From positions 370,987-434,986 of the forward strand of contig NZ_FOVU01000004.1 of assembly GCF_900115265.1 (NCBI RefSeq): DNA of 64,000 nt. The letters are read 5' to 3'. A program made the position numbers and the translations under genes. Under the pieces are notes generated by a model. The model saw only the letters and a list, made by a program, of their open reading frames with translations. It did not search any database and was not told the origin of the DNA. Position 1 is the first letter of the stretch, and each line of letters begins with the position of its first letter. Below, one piece after another: positions 24,560-33,900 of the stretch. Source of the stretch: Bradyrhizobium sp. Ghvi (GTDB taxonomy: Bacteria; Pseudomonadota; Alphaproteobacteria; Rhizobiales; Xanthobacteraceae).

Positions 24560-25567
24560 CTAGCGGCCGAGAAAGCCGAGCACCATCTCCTTGTACGTCG
24601 CCGGCGCTTCCAGGAAGACGAGATGGCCGGCGTCCGGGATCACCTCCGCTCGCGCGTTCGGCATCTTTGCCGCAAATGCTCTTGCGAGCGCGGCGTTTTG
24701 TCCCATCTTCGCGCGCAATGCTTCCGGCGCATTCGGTCGGCCGGGTGCGTTGTGATCATCGGCGCCCATGACGAACAGCACTGGTTGCGTGATGAGAGCA
24801 ATCTCGTGCGCGACCGGCTCGCGATAGATCATCTGGCCGGAAGAGACGAAGGCGCGCAGCCAGCGCGGATAATCCGGACTGCCCTTGATGTTGAAGCGTG
24901 CGTCGATGAACGGCGTGATGGCGTCGGGCGGCAACTTGATCGCATAGTTGGTCTGGAGCTGTTTGCGATAGCCGTCGGCGGTGAGCTTGTCTTCGGTCTC
25001 GATGATCTTCTCGGTCGGCGTCGGCGGCACGTAGAGGCGGTAGTCCTCAAGGCCGATCGGCGCGGTCAATACGAGATGGGCGACGCGGTCCGGATAGGCG
25101 CGCGCGATACGCACGCCCAGCATGCCGCCCATTGAATGCGCGACGACGTCGGCTTTGCTGATCTCCAAGTGATCGAGCAGTGCGATGGTGTTGCGGGCCA
25201 GCGTGTCGAAATGCAGCTCGCCCATGGGCTTGGAAGATTTGCCGAAGCCGACCTGGTCCGGAACGACCACGCGGTAGCCCGCCTCGCTCAGCATCTTGAT
25301 GACAGGTGCCCAATAGCTCGACGGGAAATTGCGCCCGTGCAGCAGCACCACGCTGCGGCCGTTCGGCTGCGCCGGCGCGACGTCCATATAGGCCATGCTC
25401 AGCTGCTCGCCGTCGTTGACGACGGGCAGCAGGTGCACGGGGTAGGGATAGGCAAAGCCTTCGAGCGCGATGCCGTAAGGCTCGCGTTGCGGCGTGTCAA
25501 CCTGCGCAGCGGTGAGTGGCGAAGCGAGCAGGGCGGCGGCGAGCGCGGCCGGGAGGATGCGGATCAT
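24560..25567 (-). CDS. Secreted alpha/beta-hydrolase
   Basis: A 335-residue protein with a Sec signal peptide (residues 1-21, ending LTAA) and an alpha/beta-hydrolase fold. The oxyanion region is LLHGRNFPSSYW. The nucleophile elbow is AHSMGGM (central Ser, about residue 146). A cap domain follows and the catalytic His lies near the C-terminus (PDAGHLVFLEAP). The substrate (ester, lactone or epoxide) cannot be read from sequence. Confidence 0.88.
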   Translation of the reverse strand: MIRILPAALAAALLASPLTAAQVDTPQREPYGIALEGFAYPYPVHLLPVVNDGEQLSMAYMDVAPAQPNGRSVVLLHGRNFPSSYWAPVIKMLSEAGYRVVVPDQVGFGKSSKPMGELHFDTLARNTIALLDHLEISKADVVAHSMGGMLGVRIARAYPDRVAHLVLTAPIGLEDYRLYVPPTPTEKIIETEDKLTADGYRKQLQTNYAIKLPPDAITPFIDARFNIKGSPDYPRWLRAFVSSGQMIYREPVAHEIALITQPVLFVMGADDHNAPGRPNAPEALRAKMGQNAALARAFAAKMPNARAEVIPDAGHLVFLEAPATYKEMVLGFLGR

Positions 25568-25590
25568 GAAGGTCTCTGATGTCTAGCAGC

Positions 25591-25670
25591 GTCGTTCCGG
25601 GGCGATGCAAAGCATCGAACCCGGAACCTCGAGATTCCGGGCTCGGTCCTGCGGACCGCCCCGGAAGGAC
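25591..25670. repeat. Dispersed palindromic repeat, family B copy 1
   Basis: GTCGTTCCGGGGCGATGCAA and the matching CCGCCCCGGAAGGAC are the inverted ends, with internal CCCGGAA / TTCCGGG arms. It belongs to the same family as 37456-37546 and 38457-38578, the common 'cattccggggcgcgcgaagc' type element of Bradyrhizobium. It lies between the hydrolase start and the regulator stop. Confidence 0.7.
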
Positions 25671-25732
25671 GGAGGCCTTGAATCGTGAAGCGCGGTCACG
25701 ACGACAGTGACGGTTGACACGCAAACGTGTTG

Positions 25733-26431
25733 TCAGCCCTTGTCGTTCCCGAACAATGCCGCGAACTGCTTCTCGCCGATGCGGGTGAAGTTGACGACGC
25801 GGCTGCCGGGCGTTTCGTCGCGTGCGGCCCATTTCAGCTCGGAGAAGCGCTGCATCATGGCCGCGCCCAGCGTGCCGGCGAGATGGTGGCGCCGTTCGCT
25901 CCAGTCGAGGCAGGCCTTGCAGACCGGGCGGCGCGGATGGCTGAGCATCTCGGGCGAGATCTGCAAATGCTTGGCGAGGAAGCGCTCGCCCTCCGTCGTC
26001 AGCTCGATATCCTGCTTCTTCTGCCTGACGAGGTTTCGCGCGCGCATTGTGTCGAGCATCTGCACGCCGAGATCGCCGGCAAGGTGGTCATAGCAGATCC
26101 GCGCGCGCCGCAGCGCCGGATCCTTCGGCCCGGTGCGCACGCGCATATGGCCGGTGCGCGCGGCAAGTCCCGCAAGGCCTTCAAGCACACCGGCGACGTC
26201 GTCGTCGGTGAGGCGATAATAGCGGTGACGGCCCTGTTTCTCCGGCTCGACGAGCCCGCCGGCCTCGAGTTTTGCGAGGTGCGAGCTCGCGGTCTGCGGC
26301 GTGATGCCGGCCTCCTGCGCGAGCTCGCTCGCCGTGAGCGCGCGTCCGTTCATCAGCGCCGTGAGCATGTTGGCGCGGGCGGGATCGCCGACCAGGGAGG
26401 CGACCATGGCGATATCGGGTCCTGCTTTCAT
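25733..26431 (-). CDS. ArsR-family winged-helix regulator with C-terminal extension
   Basis: A 232-residue regulator. The N-terminal winged helix (residues ~5-85: DPARANMLTALMNGRALTAS, AGITPQTASSHLAKLEAGGL, RHRYYRLTDDDV) is an ArsR HTH. The C-terminal ~140 residues are an added domain seen in larger ArsR proteins, with PRRPVCKACLDWSERRHHLAG (two Cys near the end, possibly metal-responsive) and helical segments. The start ATG 26431 is set by the HTH and adjoins a palindromic operator (26430-26453), so autorepression is likely. Confidence 0.9.
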   Translation of the reverse strand: MKAGPDIAMVASLVGDPARANMLTALMNGRALTASELAQEAGITPQTASSHLAKLEAGGLVEPEKQGRHRYYRLTDDDVAGVLEGLAGLAARTGHMRVRTGPKDPALRRARICYDHLAGDLGVQMLDTMRARNLVRQKKQDIELTTEGERFLAKHLQISPEMLSHPRRPVCKACLDWSERRHHLAGTLGAAMMQRFSELKWAARDETPGSRVVNFTRIGEKQFAALFGNDKG

Positions 26432-26453
26432 GCTTCGATGATAGCCGAAGCAT
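26430..26453. promoter_or_regulatory. ArsR-type palindromic operator
   Basis: A perfect 8-bp inverted repeat ATGCTTCG / CGAAGCAT with an 8-nt spacer straddles the start codon region of the ArsR gene. Symmetry and spacing resemble sites bound by ArsR-family dimers; it would block transcription of the regulator. Confidence 0.6.
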
Positions 26454-26487
26454 TGCGGTCGGGCAAGGACGTAGTCTCTCACCATCT

Positions 26488-26611
26488 CGTCATTGCGAGG
26501 CGCGCAGCGACGAAGCAATCCAGACTGTCTCCGCGGAGAGAGTCTTGGATGGCTTCGCGGAGCCTGTCATCGGGCCGCGCGGGTGCGCGGACCCGATGGC
26601 ACGCAATGACG
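26488..26611. repeat. Dispersed palindromic repeat, family D
   Basis: CGTCATTGCGAGGCGCGCAG and the complementary end GCACGCAATGACG are inverted, with inner arms GGATGGCTTCGCGGAG. It lies between the regulator and the NIPSNAP gene. Confidence 0.7.
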
Positions 26612-26632
26612 AAAGAAACAGGAGATCCCGTC

Positions 26633-26941
26633 ATGTCCGTCACCGTCTTCATCCGCTACCAGCTCGATCCCTTCAAGCGCGCGCAGTTCGAGGAATATTC
26701 AAAGCGCTGGCTCACCATCATCCCGAAATGCGGCGGCGACCTCATCGGTTATTTCATGCCGCACGAGGGCACCAACAACATCGCCTTCGCCCTGATCACC
26801 TTCGAAAGTCTCGCCGCCTACGAGGGCTACCGCGCGCGGTTACGGCAGGATGCTGAAGGCATGGCGAACTTCCATTTTGCCGAGGACAACAAATTCATCC
26901 TCGCGGAGGAGCGCACCTTCCTGCGCAAGGTGGTAGTGTAG
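26633..26941 (+). CDS. NIPSNAP family protein
   Basis: A 102-residue NIPSNAP/DUF1330-like ferredoxin-fold protein: FIRYQLDPFKRAQFEEYSKR, GYFMPHEGTNNIAFAL and FESLAAYEGYRARLR. Its exact role is unknown; relatives are small stress or metabolism proteins. ATG 26633 follows aggag; the longer reading frame upstream through repeat D is not coding. The ABM-domain gene follows after 24 nt, so the pair is likely one operon. Confidence 0.85.
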   Translation: MSVTVFIRYQLDPFKRAQFEEYSKRWLTIIPKCGGDLIGYFMPHEGTNNIAFALITFESLAAYEGYRARLRQDAEGMANFHFAEDNKFILAEERTFLRKVVV

Positions 26942-26965
26942 GCCATCAACGACAAGGAGACGCCC

Positions 26966-27316
26966 ATGATGGCCGTGATCTTCGAGGTCTGGCCCAAGCC
27001 GGAACACCGCCAGGACTATTTCGACCTCGCGGCCGATCTGAAGCCGATCCTGCAAACCATCGACGGCTTCATCTCGGTCGAGCGGTTCGAAAGCCTGACC
27101 GAGAAAGGCAAGATCCTGTCGGTCTCGTTCTGGCGGGACGAGGCCGCAGTTCAGGCCTGGCGCAACACGATGGAGCACCGCCGCACCCAGGCCAAGGGCA
27201 GGGCGCAGATCTTTGCCGATTATCATCTGCGCATCGCCAGCGTGGTTAGAGACTACGGCATGAACGATCGCGAGCAGGCGCCGAAGGACAGTCGCGCCGT
27301 GCATGACGCGCACTAG
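26966..27316 (+). CDS. Antibiotic biosynthesis monooxygenase (ABM) domain protein
   Basis: A 116-residue protein with the ABM/quinol monooxygenase-like fold: MAVIFEVWPKPEHRQDYFDL, IDGFISVERFESL, then GKILSVSFWRDEAAVQAWR and RTQAKGRAQIFADYHLRIASV. Members act as small monooxygenases or peroxide-responsive proteins; here no substrate can be set. Two ATGs (26966 and 26969) follow caaggaga. It is probably co-transcribed with the NIPSNAP gene. Confidence 0.88.
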   Translation: MMAVIFEVWPKPEHRQDYFDLAADLKPILQTIDGFISVERFESLTEKGKILSVSFWRDEAAVQAWRNTMEHRRTQAKGRAQIFADYHLRIASVVRDYGMNDREQAPKDSRAVHDAH

Positions 27317-27367
27317 CGGTCATGAAAGCGCGTGCCTATCTCTGCGCGGCCAACAAGGGAGAGAAAC

Positions 27368-28177
27368 ATGCATGTGACAACTGCTGACAAGCGCGCGACG
27401 TTCAGGAAGATGCACGAAAGCGGTTGCTTCATTCTGCCCAATCCGGTCGATGTCGGCAGCGCCAAGGCGTTGCAGCATCTCGGTTTCAAGGCGATTGCAT
27501 CGTCGAGCGCGGGCTTTGCCTGGACCATCGGCAAGGCCGATAATCGTGTCACGGTCGAGGATGTCTGTCAGCACCTGGCAGCATTGAGCTCGTCCGTCGA
27601 CATCCCCGTGAATGCGGATTTCGAGGGCGGCTTCGCGGTCGAGCCGGGCAAGGTCGCGGAAAATGTCGAGCGCGGCGTGCGCACTGGCGTTGCTGCCTTG
27701 TCGATCGAAGATTCCACCGGCGACAAGGACAAGCCGCTTTACGATCGGGCGCTCGCGGTCGAGCGCATCACGGCCTCGCGCAAGGCGATCGGCGACACCG
27801 GCACGCTGCTGGTCGGCCGCTGCGAGGCTTATCTGTGGGGCGTGAACGACCTCAAGCTCGTCATCGACCGGCTCACCGCTTACGCCGACGCCGGCGCCGA
27901 CTGTCTCTATGCGCCCGGCCTGAAGACCCGCGAGGACATCAGCGCGGTAGTGAAGGCTGTCGCACCCAAGCCGTTCAACCTCCTGATCGGCGGCTCCGGC
28001 CTGTCGCTGAAGGAGGCCGAAGATCTCGGCGTGCGCCGGATCAGCGTCGGCGGCTCGCTCGCTCGCGCCGCCTGGGGCGGCTTCATGCGCGCGGCGAAGG
28101 AAATGGCGGAGAAGGGCACGTTCACCGAGCTTGCCGGCGGCTATCCCGGCGGGGATCTCAATAAGATGTTCAGCTAG
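27368..28177 (+). CDS. Isocitrate lyase / PEP mutase superfamily enzyme
   Basis: A 269-residue TIM-barrel enzyme. DFEGGFAV and SIEDSTGDKDKPL mark the PEP mutase/ICL family and the Mg-binding region. LLVGRCEAYLWG and LYAPGLKTREDI are further family strands. The catalytic Cys loop of true isocitrate lyase (KKCGH) is absent, so a carbon-carbon lyase such as oxaloacetate or 2-methylisocitrate-type hydrolysis, or carboxyphosphoenolpyruvate-like chemistry, is possible. ATG 27368 follows gggagagaaac. Confidence 0.88.
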   Translation: MHVTTADKRATFRKMHESGCFILPNPVDVGSAKALQHLGFKAIASSSAGFAWTIGKADNRVTVEDVCQHLAALSSSVDIPVNADFEGGFAVEPGKVAENVERGVRTGVAALSIEDSTGDKDKPLYDRALAVERITASRKAIGDTGTLLVGRCEAYLWGVNDLKLVIDRLTAYADAGADCLYAPGLKTREDISAVVKAVAPKPFNLLIGGSGLSLKEAEDLGVRRISVGGSLARAAWGGFMRAAKEMAEKGTFTELAGGYPGGDLNKMFS

Positions 28178-28188
28178 AGCCGAAACGA

Positions 28189-28218
28189 GAGCGGCGGGAC
28201 CTTTCGATCCCGCCGCTC
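28189..28218. terminator. Bidirectional terminator-like hairpin
   Basis: An 11-bp perfect stem GAGCGGCGGGA / TCCCGCCGCTC with an 8-nt loop separates the converging PEP-mutase-like gene and the 28235 gene. There is no T-run, so it may act on both strands or rely on Rho. Confidence 0.55.
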
Positions 28219-28234
28219 CGATTGTGCTCTCATG

Positions 28235-28627
28235 TTACTTCGCGCCGTCAGACGGCGTCTGCGTGTCCGGAGCCGGCTTGCTCGGCGCGGCGCCCGTGGT
28301 CACGCCCGGGGCGGCGTTGTTACGCGGCGTCACGTCGCGCATGCCTGGAGGCGCGGCCGGATTGGCCGGAGCCGTCTGCTGTGCGGTCTGGGTAGCAGGC
28401 GTGTTGCCGGCCTGGTTGCCCGTGCTGGTATTGTTCAAGCCATAGAACACGGCGCCCAGCACCAGGGCGATCGCCACCGCAAACAGTGCGACCTTGCCGC
28501 TGGAGGCAGGCCCTTCGCCCAGCTCGGGATCGGCCTGAAGGTCGGCATCCCGGCGCGCCGCGCGAAGATACTCATCGTCGGCGAGGTTCGGGCGGTACGG
28601 ATCGTTGGGAAAACGGTCGTCAGCCAT
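28235..28627 (-). CDS. Membrane-anchored Pro/Thr-rich protein
   Basis: A 130-residue protein: a charged cytoplasmic N-terminus (DDEYLRAARRDADLQADPE), one transmembrane helix (VALFAVAIALVLGAVFYGLN) and an extracytoplasmic low-complexity tail rich in Ala, Pro, Thr, Asn. It is probably an inner-membrane protein of unknown function; no family was recognised. Confidence 0.75.
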   Translation of the reverse strand: MADDRFPNDPYRPNLADDEYLRAARRDADLQADPELGEGPASSGKVALFAVAIALVLGAVFYGLNNTSTGNQAGNTPATQTAQQTAPANPAAPPGMRDVTPRNNAAPGVTTGAAPSKPAPDTQTPSDGAK

Positions 28628-28792
28628 CGATTGGTCTCCTCGTTGATTACGCCTGACAACCCTCAGGCGAGAGGTTCTGTTCCGCGTTCCCTAATGCTTT
28701 CGTCGCATGTTGCCCTCGGGCCGGGAATCGGGAACCTGTTCATCGGGAGTCGCGGGATCCGGGTTCCATGACCGCGACGAAGGAACAATCCG

Positions 28793-29437
28793 ATGTGGAC
28801 CTTGCCGCCAACCGACAGCGTGCTGCATCTTCTGGCGTTTGTCGCTCTCTCGGCAGAGGGCATGACGGCAGCGCTGGCCGCGGGCCGGCGCAGCATGGAT
28901 TATGTCGGCGTTTGTCTTCTCGCCTGTGTCACCGCGCTTGGCGGCGGGACGCTGCGTGACCTGTTCCTCGGTCACTATCCGCTGGTCTGGGTTGCAAATC
29001 CGATCTACCTCGCGCTGCCGGGCGGCGCGGCGCTGCTGACGATTCCGATTGCGCGGCTCGTGCATCGGCTGCACGTCGCCTTCATCGTTCTGGATGCCAT
29101 CGGCCTCGTCATCTTTACCATGATCGGATGCAACGTTGCCTGGCAAATGGATGTCTCGCTACCGATCGTGATCGTTTCGGGCATGGTGACCGGCTGCGCC
29201 GGAGGCGTCCTGCGCGACGTGCTCTGCAACGACGTGCCCTTGCTGTTTCGCTCCGAGCTCTATGCCAGCGTTTCGGTGGTGACGGGTCTGTTCTACGCCA
29301 CCGCGTTCGGTCTCGAGCTCAACGCCGAGCTCTGGACCATCCTGACCTTCGTCCTCGGCCTCAGCATCCGCCTGCTCGCAGTGCGCTACAAATGGGAGAT
29401 GCCGAAATTCGTGTTCACGGGAGATGAGGAGAAGTGA
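28793..29437 (+). CDS. TRIC/YadS-family (UPF0126) membrane channel-like protein
   Basis: A 214-residue inner-membrane protein of about seven helices built from two similar halves. Each half carries a glycine-rich kinked motif: GGGTLRDLFLGHYPLVWV in the first and CAGGVLRDVLCNDVPLLF in the second. This pair is diagnostic of the trimeric intracellular cation channel family (YadS/YicG in bacteria). Substrate or ion is not determined. Confidence 0.9.
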   Translation: MWTLPPTDSVLHLLAFVALSAEGMTAALAAGRRSMDYVGVCLLACVTALGGGTLRDLFLGHYPLVWVANPIYLALPGGAALLTIPIARLVHRLHVAFIVLDAIGLVIFTMIGCNVAWQMDVSLPIVIVSGMVTGCAGGVLRDVLCNDVPLLFRSELYASVSVVTGLFYATAFGLELNAELWTILTFVLGLSIRLLAVRYKWEMPKFVFTGDEEK

Positions 29438-29449
29438 GCGCTGTCGCGC

Positions 29450-29507
29450 GCGAATGGCCAATAGCGAATAGATCTGGCCATTCGCCACTCACTATTCGCT
29501 ATTCGCC
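29450..29507. repeat. Palindromic intergenic repeat, family A copy 3
   Basis: GCGAATGGCCAATAGCGAAT and the complementary right arm CTATTCGCTATTCGC belong to the GCGAAT family seen at 3545 and 5201. The right arm includes the last codons of the cytochrome c gene (stop 29492-29494). Confidence 0.65.
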
Positions 29508-30712
29508 TCCCACCCGCGCGCCTTTGCGACCTGCGCCGGCGTCACCAAGGGGCCGGCATTGCCCCAGGAATTGCGGATGTAGTTCGTCACCGCTGCGATC
29601 TCTTCGTCAGACAGTTGCTTGGCATAGCCGGGCATCTCGCCGGTGTTCGGCGCTCGCGGCGTCGTCACGGTGTGGGCGCCGTCGAGAATGATGCGCAAGG
29701 TCGAGGACGGATTGATCGATTGCAGCAGCGCATTGGCCGGCAGCGGCGGATAGATGCGTGGGGCGCCGCTGCCGTCGGCTTCATGGCAGGCGATGCAGAG
29801 CTTGGCATAGACCGCCTGGCCCGCTTTCATCTCGGGCTCGTCAGGCGGCGTCACGATCGTCTCGCGGCGCGCCGGCGGCAGGCTCTTCAGGTAGACCGCG
29901 ATCGCGCGCACGTCGGTGTCGCTCATTTTCGAGGTCGAATTGACGATCACCTCGGCCATCGGCCCGCCGGCATGGCTCTTGGCGTTGCGGCCGCTTTGCA
30001 GATATTCGGCAATGTCCTCTTCGCTCCACGACTGCAATCCGGTGCGCGCGGCGCCATCGAGCCGTGGCGCGTACCAGCCGCCGAGCTCGTTGCCGGTCAA
30101 TGCCTGCGCGCCCTTGTCCGCGCCAAAATAGTTTTTGGGGGTGTGGCAGGCGCCGCAATGGCCTGGCCCGGAGACGAGATAGCCGCCCCTGTTCCAGGCC
30201 ACGCTCTTGCTCTGGTCCGGCTCGAACAGGCCTGGCTTGAAGAACAGCCAATTCCAGGCCCGCATCAGGCCGCGATGGCCGAACGGCCAGCGCAGCTCAG
30301 GCGGCTTGTTGCGGCTGACAACCGGCGCCAGCGAGCCGAGATAGGCGCGGATCGCAAGCGTGTCGTCCTTGGTCATCCGGGTGAAGTAGGGGTAGGGGAA
30401 GGCCGGGTAGTAAAGCGAGCCGTCCGGCGCGGTGCCATAGCGCACAGCGCGGGTGAAATCGGCGTCCGTCCAGGCGCCGATTCCAGTGTCGCGGTCCGGC
30501 GTCAGGTTGGGCGCATAGATCGCACCGAACGGCGTGTCGATGCGTTTTCCACCCGCGAACGGCTTTGCGGGATCGGCGGTGTGGCAGCCGGCGCAATCGC
30601 CGGCCTCGACCAGCGTCTTGCCGGCAGCGATCAGCTCGGACGACGGCTCGGCGGCAACGGCTGCGCTCGCAACCGCACTGCACAAGACCAGGCCAGCCAG
30701 AATCCCCCGCAT
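29492..30712 (-). CDS. Tri-haem cytochrome c (alcohol dehydrogenase cytochrome subunit-like)
   Basis: A 406-residue periplasmic protein with a Sec signal peptide and three CxxCH haem sites: CAGCH (near residue 39), CGACH (near 185) and CIACH (near 310). The pattern of three haem domains resembles the membrane-bound quinohaemoprotein dehydrogenase cytochrome c subunits (AdhB/gluconate-dehydrogenase type), which pass electrons to ubiquinone or an oxidase. No dehydrogenase partner gene is adjacent. The last residues lie in a family A repeat, so the C-terminus may be recently formed. Confidence 0.88.
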   Translation of the reverse strand: MRGILAGLVLCSAVASAAVAAEPSSELIAAGKTLVEAGDCAGCHTADPAKPFAGGKRIDTPFGAIYAPNLTPDRDTGIGAWTDADFTRAVRYGTAPDGSLYYPAFPYPYFTRMTKDDTLAIRAYLGSLAPVVSRNKPPELRWPFGHRGLMRAWNWLFFKPGLFEPDQSKSVAWNRGGYLVSGPGHCGACHTPKNYFGADKGAQALTGNELGGWYAPRLDGAARTGLQSWSEEDIAEYLQSGRNAKSHAGGPMAEVIVNSTSKMSDTDVRAIAVYLKSLPPARRETIVTPPDEPEMKAGQAVYAKLCIACHEADGSGAPRIYPPLPANALLQSINPSSTLRIILDGAHTVTTPRAPNTGEMPGYAKQLSDEEIAAVTNYIRNSWGNAGPLVTPAQVAKARGWEANSE

Positions 30713-30993
30713 CGTCGACCCTTCTTGCTGCGACTCATCAGCCCGCTCACATCATACGGCGTCACGTCATTTCGCGGCGCCGGGCTATGGTGACACAAAT
30801 TGAAAATCGCCAATGCCTTTCCGGCCACGAAATTGCGTTTTTTTCCCGTCGCCGGGTGAGGTCCAGATTTGTGATGCGGAAGGTGAAATATCCGACATAG
30901 AGTGGCGCAGGTGGTCGGCGCGCCCTAGCTAAAAACAACGGGCAGGCAACGGCTTAAGTGGCCAAACGCTCAACAGGGCGGAAGAGGACAACG

Positions 30994-33900
30994 ATGGGCA
31001 TCAACCAGGGTCCGATCAGTCTTGATCAAAAATACACGCAGGAAACCGGACACGTCTTCACCACAGGCATCCAGGCCCTGGTCCGCCTTCCCATGGCCCA
31101 GATCCGGCGTGATCGCGCCAATGGCCTCAATACCGCAGGCTTCATCTCCGGCTATCGCGGCTCGCCCCTCGGTGGCTACGATCAGCAGCTGTTCGCCGCG
31201 CGAAAGCATCTCGAGCAGTACAACATCAAATTCCAGCCCGGCGTGAACGAGGACCTGGCGGCAACCGCCGTCTGGGGCTCGCAACAGCTCAACCTCTCGC
31301 CCGGCGCCAGCTATGACGGTGTTGTCGGCATCTGGTACGGCAAGGGCCCCGGCGTCGACCGCTGCGGCGATGTCTTCCGCCACGGCAATGCCGCGGGCTC
31401 AGCCAAGAATGGCGGCGTGCTGTGCCTTGCCGGCGACGACCACGGCGCCAAATCCTCCACCGTCCCGCATCAGTCCGACCATGCCTTCATCTCGGCCTTG
31501 ATGCCGTATCTCTATCCCTCGAGCATCCACGAGATGATCGAGATGGGCCTGCTCGGCATCGCGATGTCGCGCTACTCCGGATGCTGGGTCGGCATGAAGG
31601 TGATCACCGAGACGGTGGAAACCACCGCCGAGATCGACCTCACCGACGAGATGAAGCCGTTCATCATCCCCAGCGATTTCGAGCTGCCGCCCGGCGGCCT
31701 CAACCTGCGCTGGCCCGATGACCGTTTCGAGCAGGACCGCCGCCTGCAGGACTACAAGGGCTTTGCCGCCATCGCCTTCGCGCGCGCCAACAGGGTCAAC
31801 CGCGTCACCATGGATTCGCCGAACGCCCGCTTCGGCATCATGGCGTCGGGCAAGAGCTACGAGGACGTGCGGCAGGCGCTGCGCGAGCTCGGGATCACCG
31901 AGGAGGTTGCCGCTAAGATCGGCCTGCGTCTTTACAAGATTGGCATGCCCTGGCCGCTGGAGCCGGAAGGCGTGCGTCAGTTCGCGGTCGGCCTGGAGGA
32001 GATCTTCATCGTCGAGGAGCGCCGCGAGATCGTCGAGAACCAGGTCAAGCAGGAGCTGTTCAACTGGCGCGACGACGTGCGCCCGCGCATCGTCGGCAAG
32101 ATGGACGAGCACGACAAGCGGTTTCTGACCTTCGCTGCCGAGCTCAGCGTTGCCTCGCTTGCCACATCGCTGACCGAGCGACTGCTTCGACTTAATCTCA
32201 ACCCCGAGATCGCGGACATGCTCCGCGCCAAGGCCGACTGGTTCAACGGTCGCCAGGCCACGCAGATGCAGGCCGTCGCGCCTGTCTCCCGCACGCCCTA
32301 TTTCTGCTCCGGCTGTCCCCACAACACATCGACGAAGGTGCCCGAAGGCAGCCGCGCGCTCGCCGGCATCGGCTGCCACTTCATGGCGCTGTGGATGGAC
32401 CGGTCGACCGAGACCTTCACGCATATGGGCGGTGAGGGCGTGCCGTGGGTCGGCATTGCGCCCTTTACCAAGGAGAACCATATTTTCGCGAACCTCGGCG
32501 ATGGTACCTATTTCCATTCGGGCAGTCTCGCCATCCGCCAGTCGATCGCCTCCAAGGCCAACATCACCTACAAGATCCTCTACAACGACGCCGTCGCCAT
32601 GACCGGCGGCCAGCGTCACGACGGCGATCTGTCGCCGCAGAAGATCATGGCCCAGCTTCACGCCGAGGGCATCAGCGAGATCTACCTCGTCTCGGAAAAT
32701 CCCGATGCCTATCCGGCCGACAGCATCGCACCCGGGGTGAAGAAATATCACCGCGACGAACTGCAGAACGTGATGAAGATGTGCCGCGAATACAAGGGCA
32801 CATCCGCTATCGTCTTCGTCCAGACCTGCGCCGCCGAGAAGCGCCGCCGCCGCAAGCGCGGCCTGATGGAGGATCCTGCGCGCCGCGTCATGATCAATCC
32901 GGCCGTTTGCGAGGGCTGCGGCGACTGCTCGGTGCAGTCGAACTGCATCTCGGTCGAGCCGCTGGAGACCGAGTTCGGCCGCAAGCGCGCCATCAACCAG
33001 TCTTCCTGCAACAAGGACTATTCCTGCGTGAAGGGCTTCTGCCCGTCCTTCGTCACCATCGACGGCGGAGCGCCGCGCCACCGTGCGCCGGCGGAGCTTG
33101 CTGACATCGGCGAATTGCCCGAACCGGCCTCGCGGCCGTTGCTCGACAAGCCCTACAACATCGCGGTCGGCGGCGTCGGAGGCACCGGCGTGCTCACCAT
33201 TGGTGCGCTGCTCGGCATGGCCGCGCATATCGAGGGCAAGGCTTCGATGATCCTCGATATGTCGGGTCTGGCACAAAAGGGCGGTGCGGTGCTGAGCCAT
33301 GTCCGCCTGTCGGATCATCCGGCCGAGGTGACGTGCTCGCGCATCGTCACCGGCACGGCCGATCTCGTCCTCGCCGCCGACGAGGTGGTCGCGGTCGCCA
33401 AGGACACCATCTCGCTGTGCGATTCCAGCCGCACGCGGGGCATCATCAACAGCCACGTCATTCCTACCGCCGACTTCATCCTGAACCGCGATTTCAACTT
33501 CCAGACCCGCAAGCTGAACGGATTGCTGGAAACGGCGCTGCACCAGGACTCCGTCTTTTTCGACTTCACCAAGCCGGCCGAGCAACTGCTCGGCGATGCC
33601 ATCGCCACCAACATGATGATGATGGGCTATGCCTATCAGAAGGGGCTGCTGCCACTCTCAGCCGAGTCGATCGAGCAGGCGATCGAGGTCAATGGCGTCT
33701 CGATCAAGATGAACAAGGAGGCCTTCCGACTCGGTCGTCTTGCAGTGGCTGATCCGGCCCGCCTCGCCGGCATGCTGAAGGGCACCGACGAAGTGATGGC
33801 GCCCAAGTCGCTGGACGTGATGACGCTCGACGAGATCATCGAACATCGTGCCAAGCATCTGACCGCGTATCAGAACGCCCGTCTTGCCAAGCGTTATCGC

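Noticed and set aside
25727..26941. 404-residue plus-strand frame containing the NIPSNAP gene at its end
   Set aside because: Its first ~300 residues run antisense to the ArsR gene and through a palindromic repeat; only the part from ATG 26633 is coding.
31399..33585. 728-residue open frame on the minus strand
   Set aside because: It lies antisense to the well-supported indolepyruvate oxidoreductase gene; long antisense frames are common in high-GC DNA and its product is low complexity with no motif.
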